Origin: an uncultured Lachnospiraceae bacterium
GTDB lineage: Bacteria; Bacillota; Clostridia; Lachnospirales; Lachnospiraceae
DNA: 64,000 bases
Reading direction: 5' to 3'
NCBI GenBank assembly: GCA_910578645.1
Contig: CAJTQI010000001.1
Span: 954,029-1,018,028 of the forward strand
A program made the translations under genes and the position numbers. Position 1 is the first letter of the stretch; each line of letters opens with the position of its first letter. The notes below the pieces were generated by a model. The model was not told where the DNA came from. It worked only from the letters and a program-made list of their open reading frames with translations, and did no database searches. Shown here in pieces: positions 10,037 through 19,050 of this stretch.

Positions 10037-10456
10037 TTACCAACCCGATAGCATCGTCAGCCTGACCAGTGTGAATACCGTATCCTCTGTCCAAGGAATA
10101 GGGGCAAAAAGCGAGGTCAGTTCTTCCTCCCCGGCAAATACACGGAAGATGCCGTCTTCAAAAGACTGGATAGTATTTTCAACTGCTTGCCCGGCGTCGG
10201 CATCTTCGCCCCCTCTGAGCCCTGAGGATATTTTTCCCCGTGTGGCCTGTGCGTCGATTTCTTCTTTCGTCAGATACGAAAGAACCTGCCCTTCGTCTTT
10301 TCTTGCATTGTATTGCTTTACGCCTAGCTCTGTCAGGCTTACAAGAAGTTCGCCGAGGGTTTTGGGCTTTTGGTCAAGGGCAAAGGGGACGGATTGTAAG
10401 CCTTCGTCACTTTGCCTGCCTAATTTTTTCATTTTCACATAGATTGTAAACGCCAT
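10037..10456 (-). CDS. Uncharacterised 139-aa protein upstream of DUF4132 gene
   Basis: A small soluble protein with no recognised domain. It opens with a hydrophobic/basic strand (MAFTIYVKMKKLGRQ), has an acidic, glycine-rich centre with a predicted helix (TKEEIDAQATRGKI), and ends in IPWTEDTVFTLVRLTMLSGW, which looks like a folded C-terminal strand-helix. The start is supported by AAAGGAG 8 nt upstream. It lies on the same strand as the DUF4132 gene 420 nt downstream, with hairpin repeat copy A between them, so they may have been, or may still be, one transcription unit. Partnership with the DUF4132 protein is inferred from position only. Confidence 0.6.
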   Translation of the reverse strand: MAFTIYVKMKKLGRQSDEGLQSVPFALDQKPKTLGELLVSLTELGVKQYNARKDEGQVLSYLTKEEIDAQATRGKISSGLRGGEDADAGQAVENTIQSFEDGIFRVFAGEEELTSLFAPIPWTEDTVFTLVRLTMLSGW

Positions 10457-10581
10457 GATGAGTACTCCTTTCGGGTGTGGGTTAAGGAAATTATAGCATG
10501 TTTTTGCTTTTGGAGGATATGCGTTTTGCTGCGTTGCATCCTATAAAGCTACCTCACAACCTGTCACGAATGCGGGCTCTA

Positions 10582-10610
10582 TTGCGTATGGTTTTATAAT
10601 CTGGTAAAAT
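10582..10610 (+). promoter_or_regulatory. Promoter of the acyltransferase-GT4 operon
   Basis: TTGCGT (10582-10587), a 17-nt spacer and TAAAAT (10605-10610) with an extended TGG just before the -10. It is 35 nt upstream of the TTG start of the acyltransferase gene. Confidence 0.6.
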
Positions 10611-10644
10611 CAATGCAAACTATAATTGCCGGAGGGGTAGGAGT

Positions 10645-11685
10645 TTGATAATTATTTTATTGTCTTTTCTTGCGCTGTGTTTATATGGTATTAAGACAAA
10701 TAGAGTAAATAGCCAACCTTTAGAATTGAACCAGTCTATTGCCCTTAGAGGAATTTGTGCAGTAGAGATTATGATTGGACATGTTGGATTGATGACTGGG
10801 AGCAGGGTTTTATATCCTAACCGTAAAGCTGGTATTCTGTTTGTCGGTATTTTCTTTATGCTTTCCGGATATGGAGTGGCTTATGGGGTTTTAAATAAAT
10901 CAGGTTATTTGAAGAACTTTCTTGCCAGGAGAATTTGGAGGCTGTTATTACCGGTATATTCTGCTTATGTTATATATGAGGTGATACTCATTGCAGTCTG
11001 TAAAGAGGCAGAATGGACAGCGATATTTGATATCCATATGTTTTGTGGTAGTATTAACTGGTATGTTTGGGAACAGATGGCATTTTATGTGGTGTTTTGG
11101 GTATTATATAAGATTTGTCCGGATAAAACGAATATATTGATGGTTGTTTTATCAGTAATTTTTGTTGGGAGTGCATATGTAGCAGGAGTAGAAAATCCAT
11201 GTTATGGCAGTACATTATGTTTTTCGTTAGGTTTATTGTATTATAAGTATGAGGAGAGAGCAGCTCAGGTTATAAAAAAACAATTTGTACTGTTTATCAT
11301 AATATGTACCGTTACATTGGTGTTATCTATGGCGACTTTTTTTATACTGGGTGACAGAAGCATGTTAGGAAATCCAGTGGCAAGAAATATCGCATCTGTG
11401 AGTTTTGGCGTGGGTGTTTTAATGCTATTGAGTAAATATATAGTGAAGAATAGGGTATCTTATTTTCTGGGGAAATGCTCTTATGAAATTTTTATTGTAC
11501 ATCCTTTTGTTCTGACCTTGTTCACAAAAGTTGAGTTTGCTTCTTGGCTTTTCTATAGCATTGCGAGTATAGGTGTTTCCATAGGGAGTGCAGTGGCATT
11601 ACATTTTATTGTTGTTTGGATAATGAATTTAGTAGAAAGGATGTTTCATGAAAATCATATTAATCGGACCGGTTTATCCTTATAA
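10645..11685 (+). CDS. Acyltransferase-3 family membrane protein
   Basis: 346 aa with about ten hydrophobic segments and the acyltransferase-3 (OatA/WecH-type) opening: an arginine and histidine in RGICAVEIMIGHVG near residues 35-50 at the end of the first helix. Such proteins move acyl groups, usually acetyl, from the cytoplasmic side to sugars of peptidoglycan or surface polysaccharides. It has only the membrane domain, without the extracellular SGNH domain of OatA. The start is TTG, with GGAGGGG 7 nt upstream. Its end overlaps the next gene, a GT4 glycosyltransferase, by 38 nt, which implies coupled translation. Codon use is A/T-rich compared with the DUF4132 gene. Natural substrate unknown. 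Confidence 0.85.
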   Translation: MIIILLSFLALCLYGIKTNRVNSQPLELNQSIALRGICAVEIMIGHVGLMTGSRVLYPNRKAGILFVGIFFMLSGYGVAYGVLNKSGYLKNFLARRIWRLLLPVYSAYVIYEVILIAVCKEAEWTAIFDIHMFCGSINWYVWEQMAFYVVFWVLYKICPDKTNILMVVLSVIFVGSAYVAGVENPCYGSTLCFSLGLLYYKYEERAAQVIKKQFVLFIIICTVTLVLSMATFFILGDRSMLGNPVARNIASVSFGVGVLMLLSKYIVKNRVSYFLGKCSYEIFIVHPFVLTLFTKVEFASWLFYSIASIGVSIGSAVALHFIVVWIMNLVERMFHENHINRTGLSL

Positions 11686-12772
11686 AGGTGGTATTGCCCA
11701 TTATACAAGTCTGTTGTGCAGGGCATTGAGGAAGAGACATGAAGTCTTTATGATTTCGTATAAGATGCAGTATCCAAGGCTTTTATTTAAGAAAGAACAA
11801 AAAGATTACAACAATAAAAGTTTTCAGGTGGAGGATACGCGGTACTGGATTCATACAGCGAATCCTTTTAATTTAGTTTTTACGGCAGATAAGATTAAAA
11901 AACTTCATCCAGATGCAGTAATTGTGCAGTGGTGGCATCCGTATTTTGCACCATGTTACTGGATTCTTGCCAGGTTATTAAGGAAGATACCTTTGATTTT
12001 TACTTGCCATAATGTTTTCCCCCATGAGAGGTTTCCATTAGATAGATTCTTGACGAAATTAGTGCTGAAGCGGGCAGACGGATATATTGTACAGTCACAT
12101 TTAGATGAACAAGACTTGCTTACAATAAAAGCGGATGCAAATTATGTTGTTACCCCGCATCCGACATATAACGCGTTTAAGATGAAAAATATAGGGAAGG
12201 AGAAAGCCAGACAGCTTATCCGGTTGAAAAGTGATGCGCCAATGCTTTTATTTTTTGGATTCATACGGGAATACAAAGGACTTAAATATTTGTTGGATGC
12301 GGTTTTGCAAATCAAAAAAAGAGTGCCGGATATTATGCTGTGGATAGTAGGTGATTTTGGAGAAGACAAGGAGCAATATCTGGAGCAGATAGAAAAAAAT
12401 AATATAATCGACAATGTCTGTCTTGTGGAAGGGTATGTGCCGGACCAAGAGGTGGAAAAGTATTTTGCAGCTTCGGATTTAGTCGTATTGCCATATGTGT
12501 CTGCAACACAGAGTGGAATTGTGCAGATAGCGTATGGGTTTGAGAAACCTGTCGTGGTTACTGATGTAGGCGGACTTCCTGATGTGGTACGGCATAGGGA
12601 AACGGGCTATATTGTTCCCTCCAGGAATGCGCATGAGATTGCCAATGCAGTTGTCAGTTTCTATGGAGAAGACAAGGGAATTGATTGGCAGGGTAATATC
12701 AGGAAGCAGTCGGCTGAGTTTTCATGGGAGACGATGGTAGAGCGGATTGAAGGGTTACTGGGAAATCTATGA
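11648..12772 (+). CDS. Glycosyltransferase family 4
   Basis: 374 aa with GT-B fold features. The N-terminal glycine-rich turn is GPVYPYKGGIAHYT (residues 7-20). The C-terminal donor-binding domain has FFGFIREYKGLKYLLDAV, then EGYVPDQEVEKYFAASDLVVLP and the E-x7-E-type element SGIVQIAYGFEKPVV followed by DVGGLPDVV. It should transfer a sugar from a nucleotide donor to a glycan or lipid-linked intermediate on the cytoplasmic face. The ATG has AAAGGA 6 nt upstream and lies inside the preceding acyltransferase gene. Its stop overlaps by 6 nt the convergent XRE regulator gene. The specific sugar cannot be named. Confidence 0.9.
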   Translation: MKIILIGPVYPYKGGIAHYTSLLCRALRKRHEVFMISYKMQYPRLLFKKEQKDYNNKSFQVEDTRYWIHTANPFNLVFTADKIKKLHPDAVIVQWWHPYFAPCYWILARLLRKIPLIFTCHNVFPHERFPLDRFLTKLVLKRADGYIVQSHLDEQDLLTIKADANYVVTPHPTYNAFKMKNIGKEKARQLIRLKSDAPMLLFFGFIREYKGLKYLLDAVLQIKKRVPDIMLWIVGDFGEDKEQYLEQIEKNNIIDNVCLVEGYVPDQEVEKYFAASDLVVLPYVSATQSGIVQIAYGFEKPVVVTDVGGLPDVVRHRETGYIVPSRNAHEIANAVVSFYGEDKGIDWQGNIRKQSAEFSWETMVERIEGLLGNL

Positions 12773-13117
12773 GGTTCTGGAACTTTTCAGATAGCGGATA
12801 AATTTAACGAGGTCTCTGCGTTTGCCGGGGTTGAGCTTCTGAATATCGTACATGACATCATGTACCGTAATGTTTTCCAGATAAGTGTTCCTAAGATTTG
12901 TATTGCCGAGGTAACTAGTGTCTGCTCCCAGAAGATAGTCAGTACTGACCTTGTAATATTTAGAAAGGGACGTGACGACCCATGTAGGTATTTCACGCCG
13001 TCCATTTTCGTAATTAGAATAGGTTTGTTGGGAAATGCCCAGATAATTGGCGACTACTTTTTGTTTCAGATGATGGTCTTCCCGCAGGTTCCGCAGTATT
13101 TCCCGCAATTCTCTCAT
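12767..13117 (-). CDS. XRE-family transcriptional regulator
   Basis: 116 aa with an N-terminal helix-turn-helix of the Cro/CI (XRE) type at about residues 5-62: QKVVANYLGISQQTYSNYE is the recognition unit and YYKVSTDYLLG closes the domain. The rest is a short helical tail probably used for dimerisation. The start has GAGGAG 6 nt upstream. It is convergent with the GT4 gene and divergent from the following sulfatase-fold gene, with a long hairpin repeat between. It may control neighbouring surface-glycan genes, but no operator was identified for it. Confidence 0.85.
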   Translation of the reverse strand: MRELREILRNLREDHHLKQKVVANYLGISQQTYSNYENGRREIPTWVVTSLSKYYKVSTDYLLGADTSYLGNTNLRNTYLENITVHDVMYDIQKLNPGKRRDLVKFIRYLKSSRTS

Positions 13118-13250
13118 ACAGTTCTCCTCTTTCGCATCAAGTTTTATATTGGGTTTATTATTGCATAGCCGAAAGAGGGATACTGCTAAATAGGCAAAAA
13201 GGAGTGGAAGGCGAAAGAATACAATATAATATTGTGAAATAGGCTATATA

Positions 13251-13429
13251 GCATATACTAGTACAAAGAATATTAATTAACTGACACATTGGCTTGTCTG
13301 ATTTTTCATTTGCTTCGTTGTCGTCAATCGACGTAGCCACCGCTACGCCTCATTCTCCGCCTTGCACATGAAATAATCATTCTGCGCCAATGTATCAGGA
13401 ATTAATTATTCGTTGTACTAGTGTGCATA
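13251..13429. repeat. Long nested hairpin element
   Basis: Imperfect inverted arms of about 43 nt lie at 13251-13293 and 13385-13429 and share ACTAGTACAA, GAATA, TTAATT and CATTGGC with their complements. Inside, GATTTTTCAT pairs with ATGAAATAATC. At the tip, CGTAGC faces GCTACG across a CCAC-type loop (13332-13347). No open reading frame or transposase is present. It resembles a non-autonomous repeat unit, but no second copy exists in this window. The rest of the 13118-13595 gap is A+T-rich and shows nothing else. Confidence 0.7.
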
Positions 13430-13595
13430 TTTATAGAATTGAAAATGTAATACTGCCATGTTATATTAAGCATGCGTATTCATTTCTATAGGTATTAGCC
13501 AGGATATTGTATGATACATAGCGACAGAAAGATATATTTAAAACAAAATTTTATAACTTAGTTAGTCATTGATTTTTGGGTTTAGGAGGATAATG

Positions 13596-15751
13596 ATGTC
13601 GGCATATATAGGAATTTTTATATTGAGTGTTTTGCCAGCGGGAGTGTCAAGCCTGATTCATTTTCTTTTAGTGAGGAAAAAAGGACAGAATTTTAGCACA
13701 GTAAAAACATTATTTTTCTATGTAACAGTTTTTTATAGTATTATTTCTTTAGTTAAAATGGTGTTTGATGGTGGAAGAATGACAATGGTGGAAAGCTTTC
13801 TTGATATTTGTGCTGAGACGTACATACACTATATGGTGCCATTACTGACGATATCAGTGGCAATTCCTTTTTTGTTATTTCGATATACAAATTTTAATAA
13901 ATTTATTTATCTGTTTGATTCTTTCATATTTAGTTTTGTTGCTATGGCTTTGGTGGTTTTAAATGGGATAAGTCATAGTTTTTATGTTAGTGCAATGTTT
14001 GTCAGTATGTTGGCAACATTTGCAGGAATATACTGGTATAAGGGAGAAATATCCTACTGTTCTGAAAAGGATTTAAGACGACGTGTCCGGTATGCAGTTC
14101 CTATAGTGATTTTCAATGTTCTGACTGTAATATTGTTTTTACCGGGAAGTTTATTTTTAAACAACAGGTCAGAAATTCCCATTTCATCGTTATCTTTTAT
14201 GATGGCGTTACTTATAGGTTCAGGGGTGTGCTTCTGTTTTTTGTTAGGAGGTATATTTTTATTAACCTGTAGGCAGTTTGCTTTATTTTATACAGCTATA
14301 TTTGCATTGACTTTGAGTGGGTATATCCAGAATCTGTTACTGAACGGACATATGATGTCTATGGATGGAGGTATGCAGTCTTGGAGCAAGCCGCAGGCCG
14401 GGTTCAATATTTTGATTTGGAGTGGATTAGTATTAGGAATTTTTTTCCTTAAATTGTATGTGCATAAAGATATGGAGAAACTATATAGGATATTATCTAT
14501 TTATTTGAGTTTAGTGCAGAGTGTTTCTTTTATGTATCTGGTGGTTATGGCAAAGGAAGGAGAAGATTCAACAAAATATGAAGGGCAATATATGCTGTCC
14601 ACAGAAAGTTCTTTGGCGCTTCACCCTGAAAATAATGTAATTGTATTTGTTTTAGACTGGTATGACGAGCAGATTCTGGAGCATATCCTCTTGGAAGAGC
14701 CAGAGTTCTTGCATCCATTAAGCGGCTTTACGTATTATTCTAATGCCACAAGTTTGTATGCCTTCACTGGATGGTCTGTTCCATATTTGCTTACGGGGAT
14801 TGAGTGGAGGGATGGTATGGGAGAGGAGCAATACCGAGAATATGCGTTTGATAACAGTGATTTGGTTGATGATATTGTTGAAGCAGGATATGATGTAGGG
14901 ATATACACGGATTTAGAATATGTTGGTGAGAGTATTTTATCTAAGCTATGTAATTATGTTGTGTGTGAACAATATTGCAATATTTGGGAAACGGTTGGGC
15001 AAATGGCAAAGTGTTCGAAATATCAGATGGCTCCTATATGTTTAAAAAATCAGTATTGGTATACAACTGATGAAATCGTTGCGCTTGCCAAAAGTGACGA
15101 ATATAACGCATGGATTACGTATGATGACCTTCCGTTTTGGACAAGTCTTAAAGTAAATAGGCTTGATACGAAACAACATACTAGAAGTAAAGGAAGTTAC
15201 CGATTTTATCACATGTATGGCGCACATAATCCTTACCATATGTCTGAGGATTGTGTGTGGGTTAATAAAGATGGGGATATGATGTCTCAGTCAAAGGGCA
15301 GCATGAAGATTGTCTTTGAATATGTGGAACAATTAAAAAGTTTAGGGGGGGGGATATGTATGAAAATGCAACGATTATTATCACTGCGGACCATGGGCAA
15401 AACTATACATATGATTCAAACAGGGCAGGTATTTTGCCGTACATTGGGTTTGATTACACTTCATCGCCCATTTTGCTTGTAAAGAATGCCGGAGAAACAT
15501 GGGAAGGTATTAAGTATTCCAATGCGCCAGTGACTCATACAGAAATGATTGCCAGTATGATAAATGCGGTTAATTCAAAGGTGCTAGGAAAGTATGGTAG
15601 AACATTGGAAGAAGTGGGTGAAGATGAAGAAAGAGAGCGTATTTTTATTTATATGCGTGAAGACGTACCGTATTTTAAAAATGCTATCAATGGAGATGCC
15701 AGGAATTGGGCTAATTGGTCTGTGATAGAGCAAAGACCAGGAATAAAGTGA
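13596..15751 (+). pseudogene. Sulfatase-fold membrane enzyme, frameshifted at a G9 run
   Basis: A paralogue of the intact gene at 16638-18788 with the same layout: about eight N-terminal membrane helices, then an extracytoplasmic alkaline-phosphatase/sulfatase-superfamily domain. Visible motifs are FVLDWYDEQ, TSLYAFTGWSVPYLLTG and HMYGAHNPY. After codon 586 the reading frame is lost at nine G residues (15345-15353). The correct continuation resumes at 15356 as MYENATIIITADHGQNYTYD and runs to 15751. A tract of 7 or 10 G would restore one open frame of roughly 720 codons. The start is the ATG at 13596, 6 nt after AGGAGG, matching the paralogue. Either a sequencing error, a decayed gene, or a phase-variable locus. 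By family it would transfer or remove phospho/sulfo groups on surface polymers. Confidence 0.8.
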
Positions 15752-15848
15752 ATAGGAAAATATACGTATAGTTATATTTTTAGTATTTTTTTGAAGGCAT
15801 AAAATATAGTGTCGCAAGGTGCGTGGGAAGTTTAAGGTACTCAGATAG

Positions 15849-16631
15849 CTACCTAAACTGCCTAAGCACCCGCAGCGTCCTTTTGAGTGTAATCAAGAGT
15901 GGAAACTTTATGCCGTTTTTTTTCAGCGCCAGATAACCTTCCCGGAAGGATACAAGGTAATTACGCAGACCGGCGTTGCTTGTCCCGCCGTAAAACATGG
16001 CGATTAACACTTCCGGGACATAGGCCAGGCGGTTTTCCTTGTCTTTAAGAAAACGTACCATAAATTCATAATCTGCGGCACAGCGGTAACTGGTATCGTA
16101 GGTGCCGTACCGTTCATAGATTTCCCGTTTCAGAAACAGTGTGGGATGTCCTGGCATCCAACCGCTTTCCAGAGTCCCCTCACCCATATGCCATGTCCTG
16201 ACGATGTGTTCCCCTTCCACGTAGATTAAGTCCGCATGGGCGCCGATACAGCCATCTCCGCCCCGGATAATTGCCCGGACAAGTTTTGTGACTGTGTCCG
16301 GGGTGCATAGCTTGTCGTTGCATACTGCCACAATGTCTCCGGTGCACATTGACCATGCCTTGTTCATGGCGTCATACAGTCCTTTGTCCGGTTCGGAAAC
16401 CCAGCGGACGCTCAGGGAGCCGTCTTGGCCGCAGGATGGGGGAGCGGTACTGTTTTGGCAGGGGTATTGTGCGGCAAATTCACGGATTAAATCTATCGTG
16501 CCGTCCTCAGACTGCCCGTCTACAATCACCACTTCGATATGTGCATAATCCTGTATCCGGATGCTCTGTAATGTGGCCGCAAGGTTGTCTTTGGAATTAT
16601 ATGTCGTCACCAATAAAGATACTTTTTGCAT
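15849..16631 (-). CDS. Glycosyltransferase family 2
   Basis: 260 aa GT-A enzyme. It begins KVSLLVTTYNSKDNL, with the nucleotide-binding strand VEVVIVDGQSEDGT-type segment (IEVVIVDGQSEDGTIDLI) near residue 35, then VSEPDKGLYDAMNKAW typical of the WcaA-like GT2 subgroup. The usual acidic metal-binding motif is replaced by AVCNDKL, which is slightly unusual. No membrane segments. Its start lies 6 nt after the stop of the intact sulfatase-fold gene on the same strand, and its GGAGG site lies inside that gene's last codons, so the two are translationally coupled. It likely builds the glycan acted on by that enzyme. Confidence 0.85.
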   Translation of the reverse strand: MQKVSLLVTTYNSKDNLAATLQSIRIQDYAHIEVVIVDGQSEDGTIDLIREFAAQYPCQNSTAPPSCGQDGSLSVRWVSEPDKGLYDAMNKAWSMCTGDIVAVCNDKLCTPDTVTKLVRAIIRGGDGCIGAHADLIYVEGEHIVRTWHMGEGTLESGWMPGHPTLFLKREIYERYGTYDTSYRCAADYEFMVRFLKDKENRLAYVPEVLIAMFYGGTSNAGLRNYLVSFREGYLALKKNGIKFPLLITLKRTLRVLRQFR

Positions 16632-16637
16632 GTTCTG

Positions 16638-18788
16638 TTATTTTTCCTCCACAACCGACCAGTCGTCGGGGTTTCCCGCGTCACCGTTTATCGCGCTTTT
16701 GACATAAGGCATGTCGTTTCTCATATAGGTAAATATACGCTCCCGCCTGGCAGTTTCTTCGATTTGTGTCAATGTCTGTCCATAGTCTGCGGCGGTTTGT
16801 ATGCCTATGGCGTCTGCGATGCTTGCAATCAATTCCGTATGGGATACGGGAGCCTTGGACTGGGCCAATCCCTTCCTGGTTTCCCCGGCGTTCTTGACTA
16901 AGAGAAGAGGATAGGATGTGGTCTGTAAACCCATATCAGGGAGAAAACCGGCTCTGACAGGGTCGTAGGTGTAGTTCTGCCCGTGGTCGGCAGTGATGAT
17001 GATTGTGGCACTGTCATACAGGCCGAGGGCTTTTAGCTGGCTGATGTATTCATAGACGATTTTCATGCTGCCTTTGGCCTGTGAAAGCATCTGTCCACGT
17101 TCGGTTTCCGTACAGTCCTCTGACATGACATAGGGTTCATGGGCGCCGTACATATGGTAGAGACGGAAACTTCCCCGGCTGTCTGCAGGGCTGTTTATGT
17201 CAATACCGGTTTCTGTGATGTCCGTCCAAAAAGGCACGTCATTATAGGTAATCCAAGGGGTGTAAGTGTCGTTTCTTGCAAGGGCGGTAATTTCGTCTGT
17301 CGTATACCAGTAGAAGTTCTTTAGGCCCAAGGGGGCAAGCTGGTATTTGGAACATTTCAGCATTTGGCTTAGGGTATCCCACACCCTGCAATACTGTTCG
17401 GACAGGACATAGTTGCATAGTTGTGCCGACGTGTCACTGCCGATATATTTCAGGTCGGTATAGACGCCCGCGTCATAACCTGCCTCATTGATGGAATATA
17501 ACATATCGCTGTTCTGGAAAGCATACTCTCGGTATTCGTCCTTATCCATGCCATACTGCCATTCGACCCCTGTGAGCAGGTAAGGCAGTGACCATTCGGT
17601 GAAGGCGTACAGGCTGGTGGCGTTGGAATAGTGGGTAAATCCGTCGAGAGGGGACAGAAAATCCGGCTCTTGTGCAAGAATCTGCTCTAATATCTGTTCA
17701 TCGTACCAGTCAAGGACAAATACAAGTACATTATGGTCGGGGTGCAGTTCCAGTGATTTCTCCGTAGACAGAATCCACTCGCCCGAAGGTTTATTGTTTT
17801 TTTCCTGATTCAAGGCCGATGTGACTGCCAGGAATCCAAGGGAGACAAGCTGTACAAGGCTAAGATAGGTACAGATGATGCGGTATGTTTTTCCTATATT
17901 GATAGGAAGACGGCCTTTTAGAAAGATAATGCATGCGATAAGAAGAATCCAAATCAGTGCGTTGCCCCACACCTGTACATTTCCCCAACTTTGCATTTTG
18001 CCATCCATGGAAATCATGTGTCCGTTGAGAAACATGTTTTGGAGATATCCCACAAACGTTAAAGCAAACAGGAGCGTATAGAACCATTCCAACTGTCTCA
18101 AGGTTAAGAGTAGTATACCTGCCCCGGCGATGACACAGAAATAGATAACTGCCCCGACTAAAAGCGCTTTGGCAAAAGAAGACGGCGGAAGCAGAATTTC
18201 GGTGCGGTTATTTAAAAATAATGTTCCCGGTAGTGACAGGATTACGGTTACTACGTAAAAAAGAGTTGACGGGACTGCATATTGGAGCCTTTGTTTTAAG
18301 TCACTCTTGGAACAATATGAAATCTCGCCCTGATATCGGATGCTCACAACAAGTGCAGCTACGATACTTACCAATATTGCCGCCACATAGAAGTAGTGAC
18401 AGATACGGTTTGAGACGACAAAGAAAAGGGCAAGGATGAAAAACATCAGAGAGTCGGTAAGGGACATAAACCGGGATAAGTCTAACCTGCGTAAAACCAG
18501 GTGCGCCATTACAGGAAGCATAACAGCAAGACAAAGGAGGGGTATCATATAGTGGAGGTAAGTGGCGGGTACAATGTCCTGAAAGCTTTCCGGCAAAGTG
18601 GCGCTTCCACCGTCAAATACCATTTTGACAGCGGACAAGAGCCCATAAAAAATACCGACGTAGAACACGGTGATTCTTCCTGGACGGACGGTTTTGTTTT
18701 GCTTTTTCGATAAAAATAAATGAATTAAGCCGGCCAATATGCCGGGTAATGCGCATAAAACTATAATTCCTGTATATGCAGACGCCAT
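16638..18788 (-). CDS. Membrane-anchored sulfatase-fold transferase (LTA-synthase-like)
   Basis: 716 aa. The first ~330 residues hold about eight membrane helices; the remainder is an extracytoplasmic domain of the alkaline phosphatase/sulfatase superfamily. Metal-site motifs are LVFVLDWYDEQ and TIIITADHGQNYTY, the probable nucleophile region is YAFTEWSLPYLLTG, and the histidine-bearing loop is HMYGAHEPY. Relatives include lipoteichoic-acid synthases and phosphoethanolamine transferases, so a phospho-group transfer onto a surface polymer is plausible, but the substrate is not known. AGGAGG lies 6 nt before the ATG. It is operonic with the GT2 gene downstream, and is a paralogue of the frameshifted gene at 13596, with clearly more G/C-rich codons. 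Confidence 0.8.
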   Translation of the reverse strand: MASAYTGIIVLCALPGILAGLIHLFLSKKQNKTVRPGRITVFYVGIFYGLLSAVKMVFDGGSATLPESFQDIVPATYLHYMIPLLCLAVMLPVMAHLVLRRLDLSRFMSLTDSLMFFILALFFVVSNRICHYFYVAAILVSIVAALVVSIRYQGEISYCSKSDLKQRLQYAVPSTLFYVVTVILSLPGTLFLNNRTEILLPPSSFAKALLVGAVIYFCVIAGAGILLLTLRQLEWFYTLLFALTFVGYLQNMFLNGHMISMDGKMQSWGNVQVWGNALIWILLIACIIFLKGRLPINIGKTYRIICTYLSLVQLVSLGFLAVTSALNQEKNNKPSGEWILSTEKSLELHPDHNVLVFVLDWYDEQILEQILAQEPDFLSPLDGFTHYSNATSLYAFTEWSLPYLLTGVEWQYGMDKDEYREYAFQNSDMLYSINEAGYDAGVYTDLKYIGSDTSAQLCNYVLSEQYCRVWDTLSQMLKCSKYQLAPLGLKNFYWYTTDEITALARNDTYTPWITYNDVPFWTDITETGIDINSPADSRGSFRLYHMYGAHEPYVMSEDCTETERGQMLSQAKGSMKIVYEYISQLKALGLYDSATIIITADHGQNYTYDPVRAGFLPDMGLQTTSYPLLLVKNAGETRKGLAQSKAPVSHTELIASIADAIGIQTAADYGQTLTQIEETARRERIFTYMRNDMPYVKSAINGDAGNPDDWSVVEEK

Positions 18789-18822
18789 ACTGTTCCTCCT
18801 GGATGAAAAATGTTTTCTAATA

Positions 18823-19050
18823 GAATTAGGGTGTCAAAAGGTGCATTTTATAAGTCGCAAAGGAAAATTGCATAAAATGTTCCCTCGTATCCGTCTCCGT
18901 CATATGGATTTTCTAAAATATTCCGGGGAATTTAAGGATGCGGACGTAACCGCCTTCTATTCGCCATCCAGGCGAATAGAAGGCTTTTCGGGGCGTCCAT
19001 GCCCTGAAATTACTGGAGATTACACGGGATATTAAGAAAATCACATCTTC
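18823..19050 (+). repeat. Dispersed hairpin repeat, copy B (long form, right arm lost)
   Basis: It starts with GAATTAGGGTGTCAAAAGG (18823-18841) and matches copy D through the central domain. GCCTTCTATTCGCC (18952-18965) pairs perfectly with GGCGAATAGAAGGC (18971-18984) around the loop ATCCA. After AAGAAAATCACATCTTCC the match fades, so the right terminal arm is missing or decayed. It sits between the divergent sulfatase-fold and CotH-like genes; the 3' edge is approximate. Confidence 0.8.

Noticed and set aside
15356..15751. A separate 131-aa gene with a DHG motif
   Set aside because: It is the displaced C-terminal part of the sulfatase-fold gene, as alignment with the intact paralogue shows; the spacing of its ATG from the G run is too short for a ribosome site.
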